NCBI GenBank assembly: GCA_963733145.1
Contig: CAVTCJ010000013.1
Span: 62,001 to 126,000, forward strand
From: JAHIKV01 sp963733145
GTDB lineage: Bacteria > Planctomycetota > Planctomycetia > Pirellulales > Thermoguttaceae
Direction: 5' to 3'
DNA: 64,000 bases
The translations under genes and the position numbers were made by a program. Position 1 is the first letter of the stretch; every line of letters begins with the position of its first letter. Below are positions 1 through 6,701 of the stretch, in pieces. The notes beneath the pieces are model-generated. The model was not told where the DNA came from. It ran no database searches and was given only the letters and a program-made list of their open reading frames with translations.

Positions 1-257
1 TGGTGGACGATATTTTCGTCACCGGCCACACGCTCTGGGAATTGATTCCGCAGATCGACGACCTGGGGCCGACGAGCGTCCGCAGCGCCGTCTTGCTGAG
101 AAAGGAGGGGCGCTGTGAAGTGGCCATGAAGCCCGACTTCGTGGCCTTTACGATTCCCGACGAGTTCGTGGTCGGCTACGGACTGGACTATCGCGAACGA
201 TACCGCAATCTCCCCTACCTGGCGGCGCTGGAGCCGCAGGAAATGGAGAACAAATGA
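1..257 (+). CDS. hpt: Hypoxanthine phosphoribosyltransferase, C-terminal part (cut by window edge)
   Basis: This is the end of a purine salvage phosphoribosyltransferase, which joins hypoxanthine or guanine to PRPP in the cytoplasm. The reading phase starts at base 3 and the first two bases belong to a codon outside the window. The visible part begins with VDDIFVTGHTL, the PRPP-binding loop, and contains PDFVAFTIPDEFVVGYGLDY, the conserved C-terminal region of bacterial Hpt. The stop is TGA at 255-257. About 85 residues are visible, roughly the last half of a normal Hpt. A family A inverted repeat follows about 110 bases downstream. Confidence 0.9.
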   Translation, partial: VDDIFVTGHTLWELIPQIDDLGPTSVRSAVLLRKEGRCEVAMKPDFVAFTIPDEFVVGYGLDYRERYRNLPYLAALEPQEMENK

Positions 258-370
258 CGAAATGCCCGCCGGCTGCGTCCGGCGGGGTGGAACATTGCAC
301 AACTCCCCCCGCGACCGCAGTCGCGCGGCGTTGCACCAACCCCGGGATTTCCAAATTTTACGGTTATGCC

Positions 371-437
371 GTTTAGCGGCCGTCGGCACGACGGCCCTGT
401 TGGCGATGCTCAGCCGCCGTTCCGGCGGCTGCTAAAC
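371..437. repeat. Family A three-stem inverted repeat, copy 1
   Basis: Outer arms GTTTAGC and GCTAAAC enclose two smaller hairpins, one reading GGCCGTCGGCACGACGGCC and one built from CAGCCGCC and GGCGGCTG. The unit is 67 bases and can fold as a three-way junction. Four other copies of nearly the same length lie at 1992, 22267, 47702 and 63139, always between genes. Confidence 0.9.
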
Positions 438-503
438 GAGTTCTTCGCTGGATTTGTGGAACTACTGAACCTGACATTCACTAACTGACAGTCAATAAAT
501 GCT

Positions 504-896
504 CTAATTTCCCGCCACGCTTCCGCTGTCGGGCAGGGGCCGCAGATAGGGGCGGATGCGTTCCAGGGTTTTTGGCCCGATCCCCGGCACCCGTTGCAAC
601 TCGTCGTTGTCGGCGAAGGGCCCCTGCGAGTCGCGCGAGGCGACGATCCGTTTCGCCAACGTCTCGCCTACGCCCGGCAGTTGAATCAACTCCGGCCAGT
701 CGGCCGAGTTGATGTCCACCTCGAAATGGGCCACGAGCGGCTCGGCCCGGTCGATCTCGATCAACCGGCCCTGCCATCCGCCCTGGGAGACCCACCAGCC
801 GACCATTGCCGCCAAGGCGATAACGACCAGCGCCGCCACGGCCGTCTGATCGGCGCGACGCAGCAGCCAGTGCGGGCGATTGTGGCGTTCGGACAT
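504..896 (-). CDS. ComEA-like membrane-anchored helix-hairpin-helix protein
   Basis: A 130-residue protein with one N-terminal membrane segment at about residues 18-37, followed by a linker and a ComEA-type DNA-binding region. Two helix-hairpin-helix motifs are visible, around LPGVGETLAKRI and VPGIGPKTLERI, and the first is preceded by INSAD, the typical ComEA start. ComEA binds incoming DNA at the cell surface in transformation, but many bacteria have short ComEA-like proteins of unknown role. An upstream ATG at 923 would add nine residues encoded beside the family B repeat, so I chose the ATG at 896. The gene is divergent from nadC with the repeat between them. Confidence 0.8.
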   Translation of the reverse strand: MSERHNRPHWLLRRADQTAVAALVVIALAAMVGWWVSQGGWQGRLIEIDRAEPLVAHFEVDINSADWPELIQLPGVGETLAKRIVASRDSQGPFADNDELQRVPGIGPKTLERIRPYLRPLPDSGSVAGN

Positions 897-909
897 GGAG
901 CGGGCGCGC

Positions 910-991
910 GTAGGGTGGGACAAGCGAAGCGCAGTCCCACCAGGTTATCCGCCGTTATTGGTGGGACTGCGCTTCGCTTGTCCCACCCTAC
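910..991. repeat. Family B inverted repeat, copy 1
   Basis: An 82-base inverted repeat with arms GTAGGGTGGGACAAGCGAAG and its complement, separated by a short loop. Related copies lie at 5594 and 26805. It fills most of the region between the divergent comEA-like gene and nadC, so it may carry or separate their promoters. Confidence 0.9.
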
Positions 992-1053
992 GATCCACGA
1001 CAGAAACAAATTGGCCGTTTGCCCCCCCGTGTATTCCCGGGGAGCTAAATGAT

Positions 1054-1986
1054 ATGCTATCAAAGATGAGCCAAAATTTCCAGCAACAAGCCTGGGACGA
1101 CCGTTTGTGCCGCGATTGGGAGGCGATTCTTCGCCTGGCGATCGCCGAGGACCTCGGGACGTCGGGCGATTGGACCAGCAACGCCTTGACTCCGGCGGAC
1201 GCCGTCGGGCGGGCGAACGTCGCGGTGCGGCGGCCGGGCGTGGCGGCCGGGCTGCCCGCCTTGCCGCAAACTCTGGCCGCCTTCGATGCCCGCCTGCAAT
1301 GGTCGCCCCGGACTGAAGATGGGGCTGGCCTTTCGGCGGGCGAATGCATCGGCACGATCGAAGGGCCGGTCCGCGGCATGTTGGCCGCCGAACGGGTGCT
1401 GTTGAACCTGCTGGGGCGGCTCTCGGGCATTGCCACGCTGACCAGCCGCTACGTCGAGGCGGTCGCCGGCACGAAGGCCCGCGTCTACGACACCCGAAAG
1501 ACCACGCCCGGCTGGCGGCGGCTGGAAAAATACGCGGTCCGTTGCGGCGGCGGCCGGAACCATCGCGGCGGCCTGGACGAGGCGGTGTTGATTAAGGACA
1601 ATCATCTCGCCGTTGTAGGACAGGTTGACAACCTGTCCTACGGGATTGCCGAAGCGGTCGAACGAGCACGACAATACCTGAAAGACAACGCCGCCGATGC
1701 GTCGATGCCGATCGAGGTCGAGGTGGACACACTCGAACAGTTCGACGAGGCGTTGGCTGCCGGGCCCGACATTGTGTTGTTGGACAACATGACCCCGGCC
1801 CAGATGCGGTCGGCCGTGGCGCGGCGCGACGCGGCCGCCGCAACGGTCGCGTTGGAGGCCTCCGGCGGCGTGAATCTCGACACCATCCGCGCCATCGCCG
1901 AAAGCGGCGTCGACCGGATCAGCGTCGGGGCCTTGACCCACTCGGCAGTCGCGCTGGATTTCGGGCTGGATTGGGTTAATGATTAG
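1054..1986 (+). CDS. nadC: Nicotinate-nucleotide pyrophosphorylase (carboxylating), with an in-frame palindrome insert
   Basis: This is quinolinate phosphoribosyltransferase, which makes nicotinate mononucleotide from quinolinate and PRPP in NAD synthesis. Family marks are AIAEDLGTSGDWTS near the start, TRKTTPGWRRLEKYAV with the substrate-binding Arg and Lys residues, GGRNHRGGLDEAVLIKDNH, EVEVDTLEQ, DIVLLDNM and SGGVN. The ATG at 1054 is preceded by GGGGAGC; a second ATG at 1066 is possible. The open frame extends upstream only through the family B repeat, so that part is not counted. Just after KDNHLA the sequence gains about ten residues, VVGQVDNLSY, encoded exactly by a 27-base palindrome at 1615-1641. 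The usual protein goes almost directly to IAEAV. The reading frame stays open. Confidence 0.95.
   Translation: MLSKMSQNFQQQAWDDRLCRDWEAILRLAIAEDLGTSGDWTSNALTPADAVGRANVAVRRPGVAAGLPALPQTLAAFDARLQWSPRTEDGAGLSAGECIGTIEGPVRGMLAAERVLLNLLGRLSGIATLTSRYVEAVAGTKARVYDTRKTTPGWRRLEKYAVRCGGGRNHRGGLDEAVLIKDNHLAVVGQVDNLSYGIAEAVERARQYLKDNAADASMPIEVEVDTLEQFDEALAAGPDIVLLDNMTPAQMRSAVARRDAAAATVALEASGGVNLDTIRAIAESGVDRISVGALTHSAVALDFGLDWVND
1615..1641. repeat. Family D palindrome inside nadC
   Basis: A 27-base perfect palindrome, arms GTAGGACAGGTTG and CAACCTGTCCTAC around one central base. The same unit recurs twice at 17870-17939. Here it sits inside a coding sequence and is translated. Confidence 0.9.
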
Positions 1987-1991
1987 ACGCC

Positions 1992-2057
1992 GTTTAGCGG
2001 CCGTCGGTACGACGGCCCGGTTGGCGACGCTAGCCGCCGTTCCGGCGGCTGCTAAAC
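1992..2057. repeat. Family A inverted repeat, copy 2
   Basis: A 66-base three-stem unit with the same GTTTAGC/GCTAAAC ends as the copy at 371. It lies five bases after the nadC stop codon, so it could act as a transcription terminator or mRNA 3-prime stabiliser. Confidence 0.9.
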
Positions 2058-2102
2058 GAATTCTCACCAAAACTTGGAACTCCTGACTTTCTTTCCGGCG
2101 GC

Positions 2103-3206
2103 ATGAAAAAACGCATCCTGCAAATCATTCCGACCCTCGACCGCGCCGGCGCGGAGAAGCAGTTGTGTCTGCTGGCCGGCGGACTGCCGCGTGACGAATT
2201 CGACGTACACGTCTGCGCACTGACGCGGGGCGGGCCGCTGGAGGCCGATCTCGCCGCGGCCGATGTGCCGACGACGATCATCGGCAAGCGTTGGAAGCTC
2301 GACCTCGGCTCGTACCGGCGGCTGAAGCGGCACGTCGCCGGCTTGCGTCCCGACCTGATTCACACCTGGATGTTCGCCGCCAACACCTACGGATTCGCGG
2401 CGGCCCGGGCGTGCGGGGTGAAAAACGTGGTGATCGCCCAGCGGTGCGTCGATCCGTGGAAGAGCCGGCTGCAACTGGCGTTGGACCGGGCGATGGCCCG
2501 GCGATGCCGCGCGGTGCTGGTCAACAGCCTGGGCGTGCGCGATTTCTACGTCCGCCACGGCGCGCCGGCTTTTCGGGTGCGGCTGATACCCAACGGCGTG
2601 GCCCTGCCGCCGCCCTCGGACGTCACGCGCGAGCAACTCCTGGCCGAGTTGGAATTGCCCCCCGGCAGCCGATTGATCGGATTGGTCGGGCGTCTTTGGC
2701 CCCAAAAAAGGGTGCGGGACGCAATTTGGGCGGCCGATCTGCTGAAAGTCATCCGCGACGATACGCATCTGCTGGTCGTCGGCGACGGGCCGCTGGGCGA
2801 TCAATTGCGGCGCTACCGCGATCAGGTTCAAATCCGCGACAAGGTCCATTTCCTTGGCCAACGGAACGACGTGCCGCGGCTGATGCCCCACTTCGACGTC
2901 CTCTGGTCGGCCAGCGCCTATGAGGGTCAGTCGAACGTGATTCTCGAAGCCATGGCCGCGGGCGTGCCGGTCGTGGCCACCGACATTCCCGGCACGCGGG
3001 AGCTGGTCGTTCCGGAGGAGACGGGCTGGCTGGTTCCGGTCGGCGACCGGGCGGCGTTCGCCAAGTACACGGAGCGGCTGCTTAACGACCCAGTGCTGTC
3101 GGCCCGCATTTCGGCGGCCGCCCGCGGGCGCGTCGAGCGCGAGTTCAGCGTCGAGAAGATGATCGCCCGGCACGTCGAATTGTATCGCGAGTTGTTGGGG
3201 GCGTAG
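2103..3206 (+). CDS. Family 4 glycosyltransferase
   Basis: A 367-residue GT-B fold glycosyltransferase. The N-terminal half begins LQIIPTLDRAGAEKQ, the acceptor-side motif of the GT4 group. The C-terminal half has the conserved donor-binding region: GLVGRLWPQKR, LLVVGDGPLGDQLRR, VHFLGQRNDV and SAYEGQSNVILEAMAAGVPVVA, which contains the E-x7-E pattern. It probably transfers a sugar from a nucleotide donor during cell-envelope or exopolysaccharide synthesis. The substrate cannot be read from the sequence. A repeat, not an operon partner, lies on each side. Confidence 0.85.
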   Translation: MKKRILQIIPTLDRAGAEKQLCLLAGGLPRDEFDVHVCALTRGGPLEADLAAADVPTTIIGKRWKLDLGSYRRLKRHVAGLRPDLIHTWMFAANTYGFAAARACGVKNVVIAQRCVDPWKSRLQLALDRAMARRCRAVLVNSLGVRDFYVRHGAPAFRVRLIPNGVALPPPSDVTREQLLAELELPPGSRLIGLVGRLWPQKRVRDAIWAADLLKVIRDDTHLLVVGDGPLGDQLRRYRDQVQIRDKVHFLGQRNDVPRLMPHFDVLWSASAYEGQSNVILEAMAAGVPVVATDIPGTRELVVPEETGWLVPVGDRAAFAKYTERLLNDPVLSARISAAARGRVEREFSVEKMIARHVELYRELLGA

Positions 3207-3238
3207 CCTTGTCGGACGCTTGCCAATAATGGATTGGC

Positions 3239-3391
3239 GTTAGGGCTTGTTAAAAAATAACCTAGTGAATTTCGGCGCTGTAGGAGGCGGCTCCTGTCGC
3301 CGATGGAAGCGTGATTTCGGCCCAATCGGCGACAGGAGTCGCCTCCTACAATGGTGAAAATTGCATAAGTTATTTTTTCACGGGCCCTTAG
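3239..3391. mobile_element. MITE-like family G element, copy 1
   Basis: A nested palindrome of about 150 bases. Both ends carry inverted copies of a terminal module like TTAGGGC..GT..AAAAAATAAC..., then a GC-rich core arm GTAGGAGGCG.CTCCTGTCGCCGAT and its complement. A similar end module recurs at about 30870 and 31578, the last with a different core. There is no coding capacity. Long terminal inverted repeats and dispersed copies suggest a non-autonomous element. Confidence 0.75.
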
Positions 3392-3403
3392 CTCCGGTGT
3401 CGG

Positions 3404-3619
3404 TCACTTTTTGGGCTGCGTTTGTCCGGCGGCGGGCGGAAGTGAGAGTTGCTTCTGGCTGGCGCCGCTCTTGGCATCGGCGGGTTTTGGCGAGGAGACC
3501 GGCGGATTCTTCGGCATGGGGGCCGGGTTTTTCGGCATCTCAACTCGATTGGAACGACCGCAACCGGCGGCCAGGCTGAACAGACAACCGCCGATAATCG
3601 CCACGTAGATCAATCGCAT
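3404..3619 (-). CDS. Small proline-rich lipoprotein
   Basis: A 71-residue predicted lipoprotein. The N-terminus MRLIYVAIIGGCLFSLAAGC is a lipoprotein signal peptide with the lipobox LAAGC, so Cys20 would be lipidated after cleavage. The mature part is short and rich in proline and lysine (MPKNPAPMPKNPP), probably disordered. A GGAGG ribosome site lies about ten bases before the ATG. It follows the DUF1559 gene in the same direction with about 40 bases between them. Short lipoproteins of this kind after DUF1559 genes are usual in planctomycetes, but their function is not known. Confidence 0.75.
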   Translation of the reverse strand: MRLIYVAIIGGCLFSLAAGCGRSNRVEMPKNPAPMPKNPPVSSPKPADAKSGASQKQLSLPPAAGQTQPKK

Positions 3620-3660
3620 CGGCAAACACCTCCAAAAATAAGGCAGGGCAAAGAATTTCA

Positions 3661-4629
3661 TCACGGGGCATGAATTGTCTGCCCATCGGCAATGGCCCCC
3701 AAGTAGTACTTGAACACGGCTTCGTCGAACTCCAGCCCGACCTGTCGGATGGCGCCGTCGGCCATGCAGAATTGGACGATTCCCGGGTGGTAGCTGCTGA
3801 ACTGAGACCATTCTGAATCCTTGCTCAATCCCCCGCCCGTGCCCATAGTCCCCGCGCCGATCCAGGCGTACGAACCATTGCCGCCGGAACCGTCGTCTGC
3901 GTAAGGCAGACTGCCGCCCATGGCTTCTCCAAACAGGAGCGTATTGCTCGACCCGTCGGTGATGTCCCGAAAATCGATTTGGGAACGGTTGTAGAAGACG
4001 CCTCGCAGGAAGTCGTACCTGGGTTCGGCGATGTATCCCGAGAACCCGGCCACGCCAAGGTAGTTGGTCCGCCCAAGTTGGTCTCCCGCTCCATCCGTGA
4101 AACGACCGCGCGATATGACTGCCGAATCTTTCGACGGGTCGTAATAGAAATACAGCAGCGCCGCCGGATAGGGCTTGTCGTAAGGAGTGTCGGATGGGCA
4201 GACGAACGTCCCGATCCTGGTTTGGGCCATTCTCCAAGCGTCGGCCCTTTGCCAATACGGGTCGCCTTCCTTGGCAATGTCGAACAGCGAAATGCCGGCG
4301 TGCGCCGAGACATCCACGTCCATCAGATCCCAAACGGAGTTCATTTCCGTGAACGGAAGGACGAAGGCCAGGCAGCCCACGAATTGGCCGCTCAGGTTTG
4401 CCGATTGAGGAATCGGCCCGAGATAGCCGGGCGGGAAACGTCCGTTCTGGTTCTGGAAGTTGTGGGCGCCAAGCCCGATCTGCTTGAGATTATTGCCGCA
4501 CTGCATCCGCCGCGCCGCTTCACGGGCAGCCTGCACCGCCGGCAGCAGCAGGGCGATCAGAATGCCGATGATCGTGATGACCACCAGCAACTCCACTAAC
4601 GTGAACGCACCCCTGTGGCTACGATTCAT
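3661..4629 (-). CDS. DUF1559 protein with type II/IV pilin-like N-terminus
   Basis: A 322-residue secreted or surface protein of the DUF1559 family, which is greatly expanded in planctomycetes. The start MNRSHRGAFTLVELLVV carries the prepilin cleavage motif G-A-F-T-L-V-E followed by a hydrophobic helix (IIGILIALLLPAVQAAREAARR). The family marks CGNNLKQIGLG and the C-terminal ADGAIRQV are present. The ATG at 4629 was chosen because it starts immediately before the prepilin signal; an upstream start would add 30 unrelated residues. The role of the family is unknown, and the prepilin signal implies processing and export by a type II/IV pilus-like machine. Confidence 0.9.
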   Translation of the reverse strand: MNRSHRGAFTLVELLVVITIIGILIALLLPAVQAAREAARRMQCGNNLKQIGLGAHNFQNQNGRFPPGYLGPIPQSANLSGQFVGCLAFVLPFTEMNSVWDLMDVDVSAHAGISLFDIAKEGDPYWQRADAWRMAQTRIGTFVCPSDTPYDKPYPAALLYFYYDPSKDSAVISRGRFTDGAGDQLGRTNYLGVAGFSGYIAEPRYDFLRGVFYNRSQIDFRDITDGSSNTLLFGEAMGGSLPYADDGSGGNGSYAWIGAGTMGTGGGLSKDSEWSQFSSYHPGIVQFCMADGAIRQVGLEFDEAVFKYYLGAIADGQTIHAP

Positions 4630-4729
4630 GGCATTCACCCCAACGAGTCGTGAGTTGATGAGGAGAATTCGCACAACCTCAAATGCACGTCGGGAAACCG
4701 AGACAGCCGGCGCAAGCAAGATTATCCCG

Positions 4730-4842
4730 GATTATTCATAAACACGAAGGAACTTGTCATTCTGAGCGCAGCGAAGAATCTGGGCTGTTTGCGGCGCATC
4801 GGAGATCCTTCGCTGCGCTCAGGATGACGTTTATGAATAATC
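4730..4842. repeat. Family J inverted repeat, copy 1
   Basis: Core arms GTCATTCTGAGCGCAGCGAAG and its near complement are enclosed by outer arms ATTATTCATAAAC and GTTTATGAATAAT. A second core lies at 18111-18176. Similar sequences are common in many unrelated bacterial genomes. Confidence 0.8.
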
Positions 4843-4958
4843 CGGATTATGCGCTTTCCCCACAAAAAAGGCAAGCATCCTGCAAAAAAGGGGGGAAATG
4901 CACTTTAGCGGCCACGAGCCAACCGGCTGGGGACTGTTGCCCCCTGCTGCAAGCGTAT

Positions 4959-5492
4959 TCAGCTGCAGTCCCCCGATTCCGACTTCCGCCGGAGTAGACA
5001 AGCCTCATACCGGGCGAGCAGGAACCGTTCCGGCAGACGTTTCGCCCGGGTGTACCACGGTTCTTCCTCGGGATGAATCGGTTCGACGAGGATGCTGCGG
5101 ATGCCGGCCCAGCGTCCGGCCATAACGTCGGCAAACAATTGGTCGCCGACGATCGCCGTCTGGGAGGGCTCGGCCTGCAAAATTTGCAGGCCCTTGCGGA
5201 TGCCCCAGGGCAAGGGCTTCATCGCTTTGGCGACGCAGGGCAATTCGAGCCGCCGGGCAAAAACGCGAATCCGCTCTCCCATCCCGTTCGAGACCAGGCA
5301 CAAGCCGATGCCCGACAGACGGAGCTGCTCGATCCAGGCCACGGCCTCGGGCAGGGCCTCGCCTTGCCGGTACCGCGTCAGCGTGCAATCCACGTCCAGC
5401 AACAGAGCGCGGAGCCCCCATTGCTGGAGCCGGGCAGGCGTCAGCTCCCAGACTCGACCGACTCGGTAATGCGGCGTTAAGAGGCGAAGCAT
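4959..5492 (-). CDS. YqeG-type HAD phosphatase
   Basis: A 177-residue haloacid dehalogenase superfamily protein of the YqeG (HAD IIIA) group. The nucleophile motif is LLLDVDCTLTRY, with the two aspartates of DxDxT. Motif II is seen in CLVSNG and the metal-binding motif in IVGDQLFADVMAGR. Members dephosphorylate small phosphate esters; some relatives act on phosphatidylglycerophosphate. The substrate here is unknown. The length fits the family. It is a single gene flanked by repeats. Confidence 0.85.
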   Translation of the reverse strand: MLRLLTPHYRVGRVWELTPARLQQWGLRALLLDVDCTLTRYRQGEALPEAVAWIEQLRLSGIGLCLVSNGMGERIRVFARRLELPCVAKAMKPLPWGIRKGLQILQAEPSQTAIVGDQLFADVMAGRWAGIRSILVEPIHPEEEPWYTRAKRLPERFLLARYEACLLRRKSESGDCS

Positions 5493-5496
5493 GGAA

Positions 5497-5725
5497 AATA
5501 GTGATTAGTGGTTAGTGGCTAGTGGCTGGACAAGCATTGTACAAATTCCGAATCGACAAACGATGGCTTTCTATCTAATTGCTGTTGCGGAAAGTAGGGT
5601 GGGACAAGCGAAGCGCAGTCCCACCAGCGTGTTTCGCGTATTTGGTGGGACTGCGCTTCGCTTGTCCCACCCTACTTGGACTTTCCGCAACAGCAACTAT
5701 CTAGCCATTAGCCACTAGCCACTAA
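5497..5725. repeat. Nested inverted repeat with family B core, copy 2
   Basis: The core is a family B unit at 5594-5675. It is extended by arms TTGCTGTTGCGGAAA and TTTCCGCAACAGCAA, and framed by word arrays TAGTGGTTAGTGGCTAGTGGC on the left and their complement on the right. The whole gap between the phosphatase gene and the GT2 gene can therefore fold back on itself. I see no gene in it. Confidence 0.85.
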
Positions 5726-6520
5726 TTAATCCCCCCACCAATATCGGATAATACACCAAAAGGCGTGACAGGCGTCGGCCAGGCCGATCTTCTTCCCCTC
5801 CTCGTACGTCCGCCCGAAGTAGCTCACGCCGACTTCGTATATCCGGTATTTTCGCCGGGCGATCTTGCATGTCAATTCGGGTTCGATGCCGAAGCGGGTT
5901 TCTTTTAGCGTTGGCGCAATGGCCTCGATTACCTCGCGGCGGAACACCTTGTAGCAGGTTTCCATATCCGTAAGGTTCAAGCCGGTGAACATGTTCGAGA
6001 GCATGGTCAGGAGGCGGTTGCCCACCGAGTGCCAGAAATAGAGGACCCGATGCGGCCCGACCGGGAGGAAGCGGGAACCGTAAACCACGTCGGCCATCCC
6101 CTCGACGATGGGCTGAATCAACCGGTGGTATTGCGAAGGATCGTATTCCAGGTCGGCGTCCTGGATGATGACGATGTCCCCAGTGACGTGTGAAAAACCG
6201 GACTTCAGGGCCGCCCCCTTGCCGCGGTTGCGGTTGTGCAGGACGACGCGGAGGTCATCCCGGCAGTCCATCGCCGCCAGCACCTCACGGGTGCCGTCGG
6301 TGCTCCCATCGTCGACCAGGATTATTTCCTTGGGGATGGGGACCTGGCGGATGCGGCGGACGATCTCCTCGACGGTCCCTTTTTCGTTGAAAATGGGGAC
6401 AACCACCGAGATTCGCAACCCCTCGGGAAGAGTATATATGCCCAGGTCTCGGCACACGTTCTCGCCGATCATTCCCTGAAGTTGGCAGATCCTGTTTGAA
6501 TTGTCGGTTGTTTGGTTCAT
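5726..6520 (-). CDS. Family 2 glycosyltransferase, polyprenyl-phosphate sugar synthase type
   Basis: A 264-residue GT-A fold enzyme. The N-terminal donor site is SVVVPIFNEKGTVEEIV, IILVDDGSTDGTREVL and NRGKGAALKSGF, with the metal-binding QDADLEYDP. These are typical of dolichol/undecaprenyl-phosphate mannosyl- or glucosyltransferases, which charge a lipid carrier on the cytoplasmic face. There is no C-terminal membrane region, as in the soluble DPM1 type. An upstream start at 6562 would add 14 residues; 6520 is preferred but neither has a strong ribosome site. It lies back to back with the membrane glycosyltransferase pseudogene, which could use a lipid-linked sugar. Confidence 0.85.
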   Translation of the reverse strand: MNQTTDNSNRICQLQGMIGENVCRDLGIYTLPEGLRISVVVPIFNEKGTVEEIVRRIRQVPIPKEIILVDDGSTDGTREVLAAMDCRDDLRVVLHNRNRGKGAALKSGFSHVTGDIVIIQDADLEYDPSQYHRLIQPIVEGMADVVYGSRFLPVGPHRVLYFWHSVGNRLLTMLSNMFTGLNLTDMETCYKVFRREVIEAIAPTLKETRFGIEPELTCKIARRKYRIYEVGVSYFGRTYEEGKKIGLADACHAFWCIIRYWWGD

Positions 6521-6701
6521 GGTTGGGAGTGGCGATCGATGTTCTCTATTATCATACCCCAAAAATTAGGGGAATACACCTGATATTCGAGGTTGCATGG
6601 TGGGGCTGGACTCCAACGGTTGTCTATTGACCCAAAATGGCATGTAACTCTATACTCCGCCACGTTTTGTGCCGTTCGCGACAGGTCGAGGAGATTCTTG
6701 C

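Noticed and set aside
371..437. Cloverleaf-like fold resembling a tRNA
   Set aside because: There is no anticodon stem pattern, no TTC loop and no CCA-end logic. The five copies differ in inner stems.
1060..2070. Long antisense open frame across nadC
   Set aside because: Its product is arginine- and glycine-biased without family marks. It is a high-GC shadow of nadC.
5515..5718. Small open frame through the family B repeat
   Set aside because: The product VGQAKRSPT...GGTALRLSHPT is the translated repeat itself, a known false-gene pattern.
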